Assembly (NCBI GenBank): GCA_021732405.1
Contig: JAKFVB010000046.1
Coordinates: forward strand, 1-38,717
Origin: Methylotenera sp.
GTDB taxonomy: Bacteria; Pseudomonadota; Gammaproteobacteria; Burkholderiales; Methylophilaceae
DNA: 38,717 bases
Direction of reading: 5' to 3'
Positions 1 to 9,570 of this stretch are shown one piece after another; the first letter of the stretch is position 1; every line of letters starts with the position of its first letter. Both the position numbers and the translations under genes were made by a program. Below the pieces are notes generated by a model. That model ran no database searches, was not told the DNA's origin, and saw only the letters and a program-made list of their open reading frames with translations.

Positions 1-21
1 AATTTCATGATTTTTTGAGTG

Positions 22-1329
22 TTAAGTCAGTACATCTGACCAAATATTGGTAGCCCATGCACTTGCATATTGACCTTCCAATTCAGATGGATGCATTGAT
101 ACACCGCCACCCTCAGCAGACACCATAATTTTTTTTGTAGCATTGTAACGATACACATTGGCGACGTGCATCGCTTGCTTGTCGTCTACATAGCTGTAAC
201 AAGTGTTGGCGAAAACAGGGTTTGGGTCAGGCGCGCGATGTTGCATCAGTTCTACAATCGCGCTGGCGCAAACACGCGCTTGGCTGGTTGCCATATGTGC
301 CGATTTTGGCAGGGCAGCAGAAACCGAATCGCCAATCACATGAATATTGGGCGCTAATTTGGATTCATACGTCAAAAAATCGACTTCGCACCAGCGCTTA
401 TCAATATTATTTAAACCTGCCATTTGCGCTGGCTTGCCTGCGCGTTGGGGTGGAATAATATTCAGCACATTAGCAGACACCGTTTCAAAATCTGTTTTAA
501 CCGTTTTGCTTTTAATATCCACTTCCAGCACAACGTTGTTAGGTCGGTAATCAATGATGCCAGCATACATCTCACTGAAAACTTTGGTGAATAAACCTTT
601 TTTAGAGGTAATTTCTGGGTTGGCATCCAGCACAATTAATTTGCTGTTAGGCTTATGAGTTTTGAAATAACTCGCTACTTGGCAGGCGCGCTCATAAGGC
701 CCTGGTGGGCAGCGGTAGGGCGCTTTGGGCACATTCATCACAAATACACCGCCATCAGGCATGCTTTCTAATTGTGAACGCAAATTCACCGTTTGCCAGC
801 CTGCTTTCCATGCGTGTGGAATGGCTTGCTGTGCTTCAGCCGATTGCAAATTGGGCAGCGAATCGTAAATCAAATCAATACCAGGCGCGATGATTAAGCG
901 GTCATAACTGATTTCGCCGCGTTTCATACTAACTTTTTTATTGAGGGCATCAATTGCTGTTACCTCATCATTAACCCATTCCACACCGTGATTTTTTTTG
1001 ACTAAATCGTAACCAAAAGTGAGGTCATTAATGCTTTTGCTACCGCCTAAAACCAAATTGCTGAGTGGACAAGACACAAATTGACTGGATTTTTCAATCA
1101 CCACGACATCAATACTATTTGCGCTCCACATACGGATATACTTGGCCGCCGTTGCACCCGCGTAGCCGCCACCAATTACGACCACGCGGCCTAGCGTAGG
1201 TTTTTTTTCGCGTGTTACACAGCCGCTGATTAACGGAAAGCTAGATAGTAATAAGCTTGTGGCACCAGCCGCTTTAATAAAGTCACGGCGACTAGTATTT
1301 ATCATGTAATTATTTTTAGATTTAGTCAT
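22..1329 (-). CDS. fccB: Flavocytochrome c sulfide dehydrogenase, flavoprotein subunit
   Basis: Predicted periplasmic FAD subunit that oxidises sulfide and passes electrons to the c-type cytochrome encoded just upstream. A twin-arginine signal (SRRDFIKAAG) opens the protein and ends in LISGC, which resembles a lipobox. A dinucleotide-binding motif (VVVIGGGYAG) follows. The family's cysteines appear conserved: Cys87 in FVSCPLSNLV (the covalent flavin attachment site of the Allochromatium enzyme), Cys207 in YRCPPGPYERA and Cys377 in NTCYSYV (the redox-active pair). The C-terminal FCSD flavin-binding region is present, so the protein looks intact. I chose the ATG at 1329 because AGGTG lies 6 nt upstream; an in-frame GTG at 1338 has no such support. 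It overlaps fccA by 8 bp, implying translational coupling. Family assignment is firm; sulfide as the real substrate is inferred. Confidence 0.86.
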   Translation of the reverse strand: MTKSKNNYMINTSRRDFIKAAGATSLLLSSFPLISGCVTREKKPTLGRVVVIGGGYAGATAAKYIRMWSANSIDVVVIEKSSQFVSCPLSNLVLGGSKSINDLTFGYDLVKKNHGVEWVNDEVTAIDALNKKVSMKRGEISYDRLIIAPGIDLIYDSLPNLQSAEAQQAIPHAWKAGWQTVNLRSQLESMPDGGVFVMNVPKAPYRCPPGPYERACQVASYFKTHKPNSKLIVLDANPEITSKKGLFTKVFSEMYAGIIDYRPNNVVLEVDIKSKTVKTDFETVSANVLNIIPPQRAGKPAQMAGLNNIDKRWCEVDFLTYESKLAPNIHVIGDSVSAALPKSAHMATSQARVCASAIVELMQHRAPDPNPVFANTCYSYVDDKQAMHVANVYRYNATKKIMVSAEGGGVSMHPSELEGQYASAWATNIWSDVLT

Positions 1330-1711
1330 GATTAACACCTAATAATTGTGGTTTAGGGCTAATTGCGGGCATAGGTTTTTGTGCGGAAAAATAGTCAGCT
1401 AGTTGATTGATTTCGTCTATTTGTAAACCTTTTGCATGGCGGTGCATAACGGTCGCAGGCCTGTCACCATTTTTAAAAGCCAACATCTGCGCAATAAAAT
1501 AGCTTTTGTTCATACCAGCAAGCACGGCATTATTGTTGATATTACTCTGTACGGCATTACCATTGCTGCCATGACAAGCAGCACATGATGCTGCAAGAGT
1601 GCGAATATGGCTAGTGGACGTTGATAAAACAATATCCTCAGCTGCAAAGCCGTTAATAGGCAAAGTAACTGAGGATATTAATATAAAGCAGGCGGTCAAT
1701 TGTTTGTACAT
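1322..1711 (-). CDS. fccA: Single-haem cytochrome c, FccA-like subunit
   Basis: A 129-residue secreted c-type cytochrome, probably the electron-accepting partner of the adjacent flavoprotein. It has an N-terminal signal peptide (about residues 1-24), one CXXCH haem site (CAACH, Cys43-Cys46-His47) and a later Met (about 89, in PATVMHRHA) suitable as the sixth ligand. The overall pattern is that of the cytochrome c4/c553 class. It is shorter than the di-haem FccA of Allochromatium and matches single-haem forms. It is first in the pair, and its stop overlaps the fccB start. The promoter should lie in 1712-1800, but I could not pick a convincing -35/-10. The cytochrome identity is clear; the FccA label depends on the neighbour. 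Confidence 0.82.
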   Translation of the reverse strand: MYKQLTACFILISSVTLPINGFAAEDIVLSTSTSHIRTLAASCAACHGSNGNAVQSNINNNAVLAGMNKSYFIAQMLAFKNGDRPATVMHRHAKGLQIDEINQLADYFSAQKPMPAISPKPQLLGVNHD

Positions 1712-1809
1712 TTTAGTGTTTATTCATTTAATAAAGCACCATTCTAAACAATTTAGGTTAACTCTGTTGTGACTTCAATCACTATTCTAAATCATAATTT
1801 TATAATGAT

Positions 1810-2301
1810 TTAGAAGCATTTCTCATCTTGGCAACCATCATCTTTAACGCCCAATGAAGTTAACAATTTCACCATGTCAGCGCCACGTTCGCCTTCGTCT
1901 TTCATGACACGAACAATAGAGATGTCAGCTTTCATTTTTTTATTGATGTCAGCACCTTTTTCGGCAAGATATTTAACAACACTTTCGTGGTTATCAAAAG
2001 CCGCTAAATGGAATGCAGTCATTTTAGTAACAGGATGCACGTAGTTAAGATCGGCACCTTTTTCGGTTAAATATTTAACCATTGCAAGCTGACCTTTGGT
2101 TGATGCCATTTGAACCGGTGACCAAGCAAAGAATTTTTCATTGACTACTTTTGCATCTTTTGCAACGAATTGCTTGACGACTTTAATATCACCTTTGCCA
2201 ATTGCATCGGTAAATTCTACAGATTCGTCATCTGTCATTGCAAATGCGTGCATTGATAAACTTAAAGCCAAAACTGTAAAAAGTGCTTTTAATAATTTCA
2301 T
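1810..2301 (-). CDS. Secreted ankyrin-repeat protein
   Basis: A 163-residue protein with a clear signal peptide (MKLLKALFTVLALSLSMHAFA) followed by about three ankyrin repeats. The best are the one starting WSPVQMASTKGQLAMVKYL, with the turn EKGADLN, and the next, FHLAAFDNHESVVKYL with EKGADIN. Two cysteines sit in the last six residues (DGCQDEKCF). Ankyrin repeats bind other proteins, so a periplasmic scaffold or inhibitor role is possible, but no partner is evident. I start it at 2301 because the signal peptide begins there and GGAG lies 9 nt upstream; the longer frame from 2349 would put a charged stretch ahead of the signal. It lies 57 bp downstream of purL, in the same direction. Confidence 0.78.
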   Translation of the reverse strand: MKLLKALFTVLALSLSMHAFAMTDDESVEFTDAIGKGDIKVVKQFVAKDAKVVNEKFFAWSPVQMASTKGQLAMVKYLTEKGADLNYVHPVTKMTAFHLAAFDNHESVVKYLAEKGADINKKMKADISIVRVMKDEGERGADMVKLLTSLGVKDDGCQDEKCF

Positions 2302-2358
2302 TCTAGTTTTCTCCAACTTTATAATTTTAAGGCGCTTAAATTGAGGCAAAATGCCAAC

Positions 2359-5300
2359 TTAAGCAATTGTTTTTCTTGCATTACGAAACATTCGCATCCA
2401 AGGCGCATCTTCTAACCATTCATCAGGATACCATGAATGCTGTACAGAGCGGTATACCCTTTCAGGATGTGGCATCATAATACTAAATCGGCCATCGCTG
2501 GTAGTAAAACCTGTTAATCCTTGCGCTGAACCGTTTGGATTAAACGGGTACACTTCCGTTGGCGTTGACGCATTGTCGATAAACCGAATTGTTGCCAATT
2601 TTTTATCTAACAATTGATTGACAGCGTTTGCATCAGAAAATTCCGCAAACCCTTCGCCATGCGCAACGGCAATCGGCATGCGGCTGCCAGCCATACCATT
2701 AAAGAAGAGTGATGGCGACTCTAATACTTCCACCATGGCTACACGTGCTTCAAATTGCTCTGATTTGTTTTTAACAAAATGTGGCCAAAGTTCGCTACCA
2801 GGAATAATGCTGTGTAAATTACTCATCATTTGGCAGCCGTTACATACGCCCAATGCAAATGAATCAGCGCGATTGAAAAACGCACTGAACTCATCATTGG
2901 CGCGGCTATTAAATAAAATGGATTTCGCCCAGCCTTCGCCTGCACCCAACACATCGCCATAACTAAAACCGCCGCACGCAACTAAACCTGCGAAATCTTT
3001 TAAGCTAACACGGCCACTAATCACATCGCTCATATGTACATCTACGCTGGCAAAGCCCGCGCGGTCAAAGGCTGCGGCCATTTCTACTTGACCATTCACG
3101 CCTTGTTCGCGCAGAATCGCCATTTTAGGACGCGCGCCAGTATTGATATAAGGCGCGACACTAGGTTTAATACCTAGATTTTCATTGATATCAAAGGTTA
3201 AGTGCGCGTGCAAACCAGCATCTGCTTCATTTAAAATGCGGTCATATTCTTGTTGCGCACACACGGGATTATCGCGCAGGCTTTGCATGTGATAAGTGGT
3301 TTCCGACCACATGCGATGCAGATTCACGCGACTATCAGCAAAAACTGTTTCACCATTTTGCATAATATGAATTTGGTTTTGAGTATTCACAGAACCGATA
3401 ACATGCGTACTTAACCCTTTTAAATGGGTTAAAACTGTATCAATTTCTGCTACGCGCACTTGAATCACCACACCTAATTCTTCATTAAACAGGGCGCTTA
3501 CTGCATCATCATCTAAGCTGGAAATATCAATATCTAAACCGCAATGGCCTGCAAATGCCATTTCGGTTAAAGTTGAAAATAAGCCGCCATCGCTTCTATC
3601 GTGATAAGCCAATAATTTGTTGTCCACATTCAATTGTTGAATGCCTGCAAAGAATGTTTTTAGCTGTTCGGGGTTATCCACATCTGGCGCAGTGTCACCA
3701 AGTTGATTGTAAACTTGCGCCAAACTGCTGCCGCCCATGCGATTTTTGCCATTACCTAAATCAATTAAAATCAATTTGGTTTCGCCAAATTTATCTTCCG
3801 TTCTTAATTGCGGCGTTAAAGCTTTACGTGCGTCTGTTGTATTGGCAAAAGCAGTGACTACTAGCGAAATTGGCGAAGTCACGGCTTTTTTAGTCGCACC
3901 ATCTTCCCACACCGTCTTCATACTCATCGAATCTTTGCCCACAGGAATGCTAATGCCAAGCGCTGGGCACAATTCCATACCAACCGCTTTAACGGTTGCA
4001 AATAGCGCCGCATCTTCCCCCGCATGGCCAGCAGGTGCCATCCAGTTGGCTGATAATTTGAGATTGCCAATGTCGTTAATTTTTGCGGCAACTATATTGG
4101 TAATCGCCTCGCCAATCGCCATACGGCCAGATGCTGGCGCATCAATTAACGCAATCGGTGCGCGTTCGCCAATCGCAAAAGCTTCGCCAGCATTGGTTTG
4201 GTAGCCAGCTAAAGTCACCGCTACATCGCTTACTGGAATTTGCCAAGGGCCCACAAATTGATCGCGCGCGACTAAGCCAGTTACAGTGCGGTCGCCAATG
4301 GTAATCAGAAACGTTTTATCAGCCACGCCAGGTAATCTTAATACGCGGCTAACAGCTTCTTTGATGTCAATTTTTCGGGTCAAAAATGGGGTTAAGTTTT
4401 TGCTCGCGCTTTTCACATCACGGGTCATTTTGGGTGGTTTTCCCAGTAAAACGCTTAAATCCATATCCACAGGTTTGTTGTCAAAATGATTGTCAGCTAC
4501 TGTTAAGTGACATTCTTCTGTCGCGTAACCCACAATCGCAAATGGACAGCGCTCGCGTTCGCATAAAGCCTTAAATAATGGTAAATCTTTTTGCAAAACT
4601 GCCATCACATAACGTTCTTGCGATTCGTTGCTCCACAATTCGCGCGGCGACATACCACGCTCTTCATTATGCACATCGCGCAATTGAAAAACGGCACCCA
4701 CTTTTGCATCATTCACCAATTCAGGGAAAGCGTTGGAAATACCGCCTGCACCCACATCATGAATGCTTAAAATGGGGTTTTGTTCACCTAGTTGCCAGCA
4801 ACGGTCAATCACTTCTTGCGCGCGTCGCTGTAGCTCTGGGTTGCCACGTTGCACAGAATCAAAGTCTAAGTTTTCAGTATTGCTACCCGTGTCCATACTA
4901 GATGCCGCGCCACCGCCCAAGCCGATTAACATGGCTGGGCCACCAAGCTGAATCAATGCCGCACCTGCAGGAATCGCATTTTTATGGGAGTGATTGGCTG
5001 AAATATTACCAACGCCGCCCGCCAGCATAATTGGCTTGTGATAGCCGCGCACTTCATCGTCAACTTCTAATTCAAAGGTACGGAAATAACCTGCAATATT
5101 AGGGCGACCAAACTCATTGTTATAAGCCGCGCCACCAAGTGGGCCGTCAGTCATGATTTGCAGTGGAGTTGCGATACGGCCAGGTTTGCCATATGATCTT
5201 TCCCACGGCTGCTTAAAATCAGGAATATTTAAATTGGACACTGAAAAACCGGTCAAGCCTGCTTTTGGTTTAGAGCCAATACCTGTTGCACCTTCGTCGC

Positions 5301-6282
5301 GAATTTCACCACCAGCACCAGTTGCCGCACCTGCAAAAGGTGAGATCGCAGTAGGGTGGTTATGCGTTTCTACTTTCATCAAGTAGTGCATTTCGTCTTC
5401 ATTGAAGTGATATTCTCCGCTTGAGCTTGGATAAAAACGCTGGGTTTTTTGACCAGCTACAATTGATGAGTTATCGGAATAAGCAACAACAGTATGACCC
5501 GGATTCAATTTATGTGTATTGCGAATCATGCCGAACAAGCTGATATCCTGAGCCTCGCCATCAATTATCCAATCCGCATTAAATATCTTGTGGCGGCAAT
5601 GTTCTGAGTTAGCTTGAGCAAACATCATCAATTCAACATCAGTCGGATTGCGGCCAATTTTGCTAAAGTTTTCAACCAAATAATCTACTTCGTCAGGTGA
5701 TAGTGCTAAACCCATTTCGTTGTTGGCGTTATTGAGTGCGGTTTTGCCACCCTGCAAAATATCCACTGTATTCAATGGCTTGGGTTCTGCGCTGTGAAAT
5801 AATTGCTGCGCATCGTTTAAATTTTCCAACACTGTTTCTGTCATGCGGTCATGAATGACGGTTTTAAATGCAGCTTTTTCGGCAGCGCTTAATGGCTTGT
5901 TATCAGCAGTTGAAATATAAAAAGCAATACCGCGTTCAATGCGTAATACATTACTTAACCCACAATTAAGGGCAATATCCGTTGCGCGTGACGCCCAAGG
6001 CGAAATGGTGCCGATACGCGGAACGACTAAGAAAAGCTGCCCTGAAGAGGTCTCAGATTGGGCTTGTGGACCATAAGTTAAAATTTGTTTAAGTGTTTGC
6101 TGCTGTGTTTCGCTAAGCGCTGGGTCACTAAACACAAAGTGGGTGAACTCTGCATAAATATGAGAAATGCTTGGCGCAGAATGCTTTAAGCTGGCGTAAA
6201 GCTTATCAAGACGAAATGGAGATAAAGCAGGGCTGCCAGCAAATTTAAAGAAAAATGGGCTTAAAAATGAAGTGCTGGACAT
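2359..6282 (-). CDS. purL: Phosphoribosylformylglycinamidine synthase
   Basis: Large single-chain FGAM synthase (1307 residues, the usual length in Proteobacteria). It performs the fourth step of purine synthesis, converting FGAR, ATP and glutamine to FGAM in the cytosol. The N-terminal linker and paired AIRS-like ATP-binding halves carry motifs such as [14 protein letters not shown] and [11 protein letters not shown]. The C-terminal glutamine amidotransferase domain has the nucleophile motif [10 protein letters not shown], then AHGEGF and the His/Glu motif MPHPERVYR. No frame break is visible. The start at 6282 begins [11 protein letters not shown] and has about 200 bp of non-coding DNA upstream. 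It is apparently a monocistronic unit. Confidence 0.97.
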   Translation of the reverse strand: MSSTSFLSPFFFKFAGSPALSPFRLDKLYASLKHSAPSISHIYAEFTHFVFSDPALSETQQQTLKQILTYGPQAQSETSSGQLFLVVPRIGTISPWASRATDIALNCGLSNVLRIERGIAFYISTADNKPLSAAEKAAFKTVIHDRMTETVLENLNDAQQLFHSAEPKPLNTVDILQGGKTALNNANNEMGLALSPDEVDYLVENFSKIGRNPTDVELMMFAQANSEHCRHKIFNADWIIDGEAQDISLFGMIRNTHKLNPGHTVVAYSDNSSIVAGQKTQRFYPSSSGEYHFNEDEMHYLMKVETHNHPTAISPFAGAATGAGGEIRDEGATGIGSKPKAGLTGFSVSNLNIPDFKQPWERSYGKPGRIATPLQIMTDGPLGGAAYNNEFGRPNIAGYFRTFELEVDDEVRGYHKPIMLAGGVGNISANHSHKNAIPAGAALIQLGGPAMLIGLGGGAASSMDTGSNTENLDFDSVQRGNPELQRRAQEVIDRCWQLGEQNPILSIHDVGAGGISNAFPELVNDAKVGAVFQLRDVHNEERGMSPRELWSNESQERYVMAVLQKDLPLFKALCERERCPFAIVGYATEECHLTVADNHFDNKPVDMDLSVLLGKPPKMTRDVKSASKNLTPFLTRKIDIKEAVSRVLRLPGVADKTFLITIGDRTVTGLVARDQFVGPWQIPVSDVAVTLAGYQTNAGEAFAIGERAPIALIDAPASGRMAIGEAITNIVAAKINDIGNLKLSANWMAPAGHAGEDAALFATVKAVGMELCPALGISIPVGKDSMSMKTVWEDGATKKAVTSPISLVVTAFANTTDARKALTPQLRTEDKFGETKLILIDLGNGKNRMGGSSLAQVYNQLGDTAPDVDNPEQLKTFFAGIQQLNVDNKLLAYHDRSDGGLFSTLTEMAFAGHCGLDIDISSLDDDAVSALFNEELGVVIQVRVAEIDTVLTHLKGLSTHVIGSVNTQNQIHIMQNGETVFADSRVNLHRMWSETTYHMQSLRDNPVCAQQEYDRILNEADAGLHAHLTFDINENLGIKPSVAPYINTGARPKMAILREQGVNGQVEMAAAFDRAGFASVDVHMSDVISGRVSLKDFAGLVACGGFSYGDVLGAGEGWAKSILFNSRANDEFSAFFNRADSFALGVCNGCQMMSNLHSIIPGSELWPHFVKNKSEQFEARVAMVEVLESPSLFFNGMAGSRMPIAVAHGEGFAEFSDANAVNQLLDKKLATIRFIDNASTPTEVYPFNPNGSAQGLTGFTTSDGRFSIMMPHPERVYRSVQHSWYPDEWLEDAPWMRMFRNARKTIA

Positions 6283-6430
6283 GGGCTTTGAGCAATTGCA
6301 AGGGTTAAAAAATTAACAATATTTTAACAGAAAGCGATACTGCTATTCTGATTAATTGGTTTAATTTTAATAGCGTTTAACAAACAGACCGCCATCAAAA
6401 TTAATGCATGGAAGCTAATTTTGTGGTGAC

Positions 6431-6463
6431 AATGTTCACCTTTAAATTTTAAAGATGAACATT
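6431..6463. other. Near-perfect 33-bp inverted repeat
   Basis: The arms AATGTTCACCTTTAAA and TTTAAAGATGAACATT are complementary at 15 of 16 positions, with one base between them. It lies 18 bp beyond the stop of the iron permease gene (minus strand) and about 150 bp upstream of purL. There is no T-run on either side, so it is a poor Rho-independent terminator. It could be a transcript-end hairpin or an operator. The remainder of the 6283-6481 gap is AT-rich, and I see no other feature in it. Confidence 0.5.
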
Positions 6464-6481
6464 GAGAAAGATGTGAATGAT

Positions 6482-7270
6482 TTAATTACTACGGGCTAAT
6501 TTTGCTGGACTTTTACTGGTTAAGAAGCTATACATTAAAAAGCCTAAAGGTACCAAAACCAAGCTATAAGAAATCCAAGCGCCAATGCGACCTTCAGGGC
6601 CCCAATCTTCAGTGGCGGCGTGCCAATAGGCGTTGTCAATAATGCCTAAGTTGTAAAACTCGATAGACTCTGTGAACTCATGGAAAGCGTAAATCAGTAA
6701 CTGAATTGAAAACAACACCATGAATACTGCAGTTACTTGAAAAAATAAGCCTAAATTAACGCGGTGACCAAATCTGCTCCACGCCCATGCTACGCTTCCT
6801 GCCACGATTAAACCTAAAATGCCGCCAATCACTAAATGAGAGCTGTCATTGCTTTGCGCGAGTGAGGCAATCATAGTCGCAGCCTCTAAGCCTTCGCGAC
6901 CAATCATCAGTAATACAAAAGCAAATATCGCTACTTTTGCACCGTTGCCTGGGTTGGCGACGGCTTTATCAATTGCGCCTGTGATTTCACGTTTCATATG
7001 TTTGCCCATTTTTAGCATGTGCACAGTGCAGCTAATCACTAATATGGCTGCGGTCAGCGCTAATGTACCTTCCCAAAACGGTGTTAAGCCGCCAATGCGG
7101 GCAAGCACAATACCTAAAATAACACAGCCTACAACCGCAACATAACAAGCGTTGCGCACAGATGGAATGAGTTTTTGTCCGCCTGTTTTGCTTAAGTAAG
7201 CTATCGCAATCGCGATAATTAAAAAGGCTTCTAAGCCTTCTCTAAAGGTAATCATTAACGTTTCAAACAT
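6482..7270 (-). CDS. FTR1/EfeU-family iron permease
   Basis: Inner-membrane iron permease of 262 residues with about seven hydrophobic segments. Two copies of the diagnostic REGLE iron-binding motif are present: FREGLEAFLI near the N-terminus and IGREGLEAATM near the middle. This is the hallmark of FTR1/EfeU proteins, which move ferric or oxidised ferrous iron across the membrane. E. coli EfeU works with EfeO and EfeB; neither partner is next door here, so it is a stand-alone permease within this window. AGGA lies 7 nt before the ATG at 7270. A Fur-box-like sequence about 40 bp upstream suggests iron repression. Confidence 0.88.
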   Translation of the reverse strand: MFETLMITFREGLEAFLIIAIAIAYLSKTGGQKLIPSVRNACYVAVVGCVILGIVLARIGGLTPFWEGTLALTAAILVISCTVHMLKMGKHMKREITGAIDKAVANPGNGAKVAIFAFVLLMIGREGLEAATMIASLAQSNDSSHLVIGGILGLIVAGSVAWAWSRFGHRVNLGLFFQVTAVFMVLFSIQLLIYAFHEFTESIEFYNLGIIDNAYWHAATEDWGPEGRIGAWISYSLVLVPLGFLMYSFLTSKSPAKLARSN

Positions 7271-7305
7271 GTCATTTCCTAATGTGGTTTTTCACTTAGT
7301 TTAAT

Positions 7306-7326
7306 CTAAATGATAATAGTTCTTGA
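7306..7326 (-). promoter_or_regulatory. Candidate Fur box upstream of the FTR1 permease
   Basis: TGATAATAGTTCTTGA (7311-7326) has one perfect TGATAAT half-site and a degenerate second half. Including the preceding bases, I count about 12 of 19 matches to the E. coli Fur consensus. It lies 41-56 bp before the permease start, where a promoter would be. Function is inferred from position and the iron-transport gene behind it. Confidence 0.45.
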
Positions 7327-7366
7327 TTGTGACATATTTTTAAACTTATCACCACGCTTGGCATAA

Positions 7367-7392
7367 AAAAAGCCTGCTGGTGCAGGCTTTTT
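7367..7392 (-). terminator. Rho-independent terminator of the yciB-yciI-bolA-ppiC operon
   Basis: An 11-bp perfect stem (AAAAAGCCTGC / GCAGGCTTTTT) with a 4-nt loop. Read on the minus strand it is followed by an unbroken T-run of seven. It sits 37 bp after the ppiC stop and separates that operon from the FTR1 gene. Confidence 0.9.
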
Positions 7393-7429
7393 GTTAGAGG
7401 ACTAAAATATGTTTTGTAGCGCAGTTTAA

Positions 7430-8236
7430 CTATTTACCAGTTACGCCAGGCACGTCAATTTTGGCTTTTTCTTTCAAGCCCAACATCATTTTTTCAAGTT
7501 TACGTTGTTGCAAAGTGCGCTCTAAACCATCTTTTACTTTGTCGTAAGTAGGTACTTGTGTTGCGCGAGTATCAATCATTTTAATCACATGCCAGCCAAA
7601 CTGTGTTTGCACTGGGGCAGATGTCACTTCACCTTTTTTAAGCGTAGTCACCGCTTCGCTAAAAGGTTTAACCATGCCTGCAGGTGAGAACCAGCCTAAA
7701 TCGCCACCTTTTTCTTTTGAACCTGGGTCTAGTGATTTTTCTTTAGCCAGTTTAGCGAAATCACTGCCTTTTTTAACTTGCGCTAATATTTCATTAGCTT
7801 CTGTTTCGGTTTTTACCAAAATATGGCGCGCATTGTATTCTTTATCGCCAAGCTCTTTTTTGTATTGCTCGTAAGCGGCTTTGGTGTCAGCTTCAGTCAC
7901 TGGATTTTTCTTCATAAAATCAGCTAAAAAGATATTCACTAACAATTTACGTTGCGTTAACTCTTCATTAATTTTGTAATCAGGTAGTTTATCAATGCCT
8001 TGTTTTTGTGCTTCTTGATACGCTAATTCTGAGCCAACTAATTCGTTGATAATCGCGTTTTTCATGCCATCATTTGGTTTTTGGCCACGTGCTTGCGCGT
8101 CTTTCATAATGTAATCAACCCAAGTTTGTTTGATGGGTTTACCGTTAACGGTTGCAACGGGGTCTGCCGCATACGCAGGGGCAATTGAGAGTGCTGATAG
8201 AGTTGCAATTGCAACAAAGATTTGGGTGATTTTCAT
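7430..8236 (-). CDS. Periplasmic parvulin-type peptidyl-prolyl isomerase
   Basis: A 268-residue secreted cis-trans prolyl isomerase, a PpiC/SurA/PrsA-class folding helper for envelope proteins. The signal peptide ends at APAYA (about residue 23). A helical SurA-N-like region follows (about 30-125), then one parvulin domain (about 135-235) with typical motifs: ARHILV, SDFAKLAKEKSLDPGSKEKG, GDLGWF and TQFGWHVIK. AAGGA precedes the ATG at 8236 by 5 nt. It is the last gene after yciB-yciI-bolA; the 66-bp gap to bolA could hold its own promoter. Only one parvulin domain is present, so it is not full-length SurA. Confidence 0.9.
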   Translation of the reverse strand: MKITQIFVAIATLSALSIAPAYAADPVATVNGKPIKQTWVDYIMKDAQARGQKPNDGMKNAIINELVGSELAYQEAQKQGIDKLPDYKINEELTQRKLLVNIFLADFMKKNPVTEADTKAAYEQYKKELGDKEYNARHILVKTETEANEILAQVKKGSDFAKLAKEKSLDPGSKEKGGDLGWFSPAGMVKPFSEAVTTLKKGEVTSAPVQTQFGWHVIKMIDTRATQVPTYDKVKDGLERTLQQRKLEKMMLGLKEKAKIDVPGVTGK

Positions 8237-8302
8237 AAAAATCCTTAAATAATAAAAATATTTAGTGTTATTAGAATGTTAATAAAGCTGGACGTCAAAA
8301 TA

Positions 8303-8566
8303 TTATTTGGGGTCGTCTGGCGAAATTGCAAGTATGCTTATAGCATGAATTTGTTGTGGCATTAAGTCGGTAAGTGCTTGATAAATTAAACGATGTCGCA
8401 TTATCTGCGATTTTTGCGAAAATTGCGAGCTAACGATGGTTAAGTGAAAGTGCCCCCCACCTGTGTTGCCTGCGTGCCCTGCATGCAAGGTGCTGTCATC
8501 TCTTAACGCTAAACTAATCGGGTTAAGTTGTGCAAGTCTAGCTTGAATCGTTTCGTTTAAATTCAT
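8303..8566 (-). CDS. BolA-family protein
   Basis: A small BolA/IbaG-family protein of 87 residues. Members partner with monothiol glutaredoxins to bind or transfer Fe-S clusters, and some act as transcription regulators. The sequence has the family layout: an N-terminal helix, GGGHFHLTIVSSQF in the central sheet, then RHRLIYQAL and the C-terminal I-HAISI strand. The ATG at 8566 comes right after an in-frame GTG at 8569, either of which could start it. The gap to the yciI stop is 3 nt, so translation is probably coupled. It carries one GGGTTAAGT 9-mer (8520-8528). No glutaredoxin gene is in the window. Confidence 0.86.
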   Translation of the reverse strand: MNLNETIQARLAQLNPISLALRDDSTLHAGHAGNTGGGHFHLTIVSSQFSQKSQIMRHRLIYQALTDLMPQQIHAISILAISPDDPK

Positions 8567-8569
8567 CAC

Positions 8570-8869
8570 TTAAGGTAGCGTTTTTCTAAAAGGTTTGACT
8601 ACAACGCTTGCATACACGCCTGCGCCTACGAAAGGGTCGGCATTCGCCCAGTTTTTTGCTGTTTCTAAATCGCTAAATTCGGCAACAATTAAACTGCCTG
8701 TAAAACCAGCTGGGCCAGGGTCTGTGCTATCAATCGCGGGCATTGGGCCAGCTAACACTAATCTGCCTTGGTTTTGCAGTTCGGATAACCGCGCCAAATG
8801 CGCAGGGCGATTTTGTAAGCGTTTATCCAAACTATCTGGCGTATCTTCGGCAATTATCACGTACAGCAT
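8570..8869 (-). CDS. yciI: YciI-like protein
   Basis: A 99-residue YCII-related protein of the dimeric alpha-beta barrel fold, with unsettled biochemical function. Recognisable features are [18 protein letters not shown] at the start, [11 protein letters not shown] with its conserved His, the [11 protein letters not shown] segment, and [17 protein letters not shown] near the end. The ATG overlaps the yciB stop by one base (TAATG), a classic coupling arrangement. In E. coli yciI also lies near yciB. Confidence 0.9.
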   Translation of the reverse strand: MLYVIIAEDTPDSLDKRLQNRPAHLARLSELQNQGRLVLAGPMPAIDSTDPGPAGFTGSLIVAEFSDLETAKNWANADPFVGAGVYASVVVKPFRKTLP

Positions 8870-9420
8870 TATTTGCTTTCTTTGTCGTCAACTGGCTCAA
8901 TCAAATACTGTTTAAGTAGCAAAGTTTGCGCGATGATAAAAATAAACATAATGCTAGTAACGCCGAATAACTTAAAGTTAACCCATGCATTTTCAGAATA
9001 ATTAAACGCAACATACAAATTAACAAAGCCCAAAATTACCAAAAACGCCACCCATGCCAGATTCAACTTATCCCAAATAGGTTTAGGCGCATTGAGCATT
9101 TTGCCCATCATTTGTTGAATAAAATTCTTTTTAAAAAACAAGTTCGCAATTAATAAAACCGCCGCTAGCAGCCAATATAAAACGGTGGGTTTCCACATAA
9201 TATAGGTTTTGTCATGCAGTAAAAGCGTTACGCCGCCCAGCACGCTGATGATTGCGCCATTTACCAGCAACATTTTCTCGACTTTGCCATGGCGAATTTT
9301 GGCGTAAATAATCAACGCGATGGTTGCGCCAATGGCAATCGCCGTTGCGGTGAAAATATCGTAAAGCTTAAAGCCGATAAAAAATAAAATAACGGGGATT
9401 AAATCAAAGAAAAATTTCAT
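8869..9420 (-). CDS. yciB: Inner-membrane septation protein A (YciB/IspZ)
   Basis: An inner-membrane protein of 183 residues with five to six hydrophobic helices, matching YciB/IspZ. Known homologues influence cell-envelope synthesis and division. The start [14 protein letters not shown] is typical of the family, so I place it at 9420 rather than the GTG/ATG candidates 30 bp upstream. GAAAG lies a few bases ahead. The conserved KPTVLYW and [20 protein letters not shown] segments are present. It is first in the yciB-yciI-bolA-ppiC operon and faces the PHP gene divergently across 150 bp. Confidence 0.92.
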   Translation of the reverse strand: MKFFFDLIPVILFFIGFKLYDIFTATAIAIGATIALIIYAKIRHGKVEKMLLVNGAIISVLGGVTLLLHDKTYIMWKPTVLYWLLAAVLLIANLFFKKNFIQQMMGKMLNAPKPIWDKLNLAWVAFLVILGFVNLYVAFNYSENAWVNFKLFGVTSIMFIFIIAQTLLLKQYLIEPVDDKESK

Positions 9421-9521
9421 GCATTCTTTCGGGTTAAGTAGGTCAGCCAAATTAAAAGCTTTACTCTATTAAATGTTAATGCTTTAACACAAAAGCTTAA
9501 CTATCTGTAAAGGTGGTATTT

Positions 9522-9530
9522 TGCTATGAT
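9522..9530 (+). promoter_or_regulatory. Possible extended -10 element for the PHP/yciO genes
   Basis: TGCTATGAT fits an extended -10 (TGN then TATGAT) about 40 bp before the chosen PHP start. No good -35 is visible at normal spacing. It overlaps the first in-frame ATG (9526), which argues against that start. Confidence 0.3.
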
Positions 9531-9570
9531 TTGCACTTGTTTGCAAAATATTAAATGGCTAAAACGATTT

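Noticed and set aside
1787-1813. A 9-bp dyad (CTAAATCAT / ATGATTTAG) overlapping the end of the ankyrin gene as a terminator
   Set aside because: The stem is all but GC-free and no T-run follows in the direction of transcription.
9526-9570. Upstream ATG as the start of the PHP protein
   Set aside because: It falls in a likely -10 element and adds 15 residues unlike the family, which begins close to DLHCHS.
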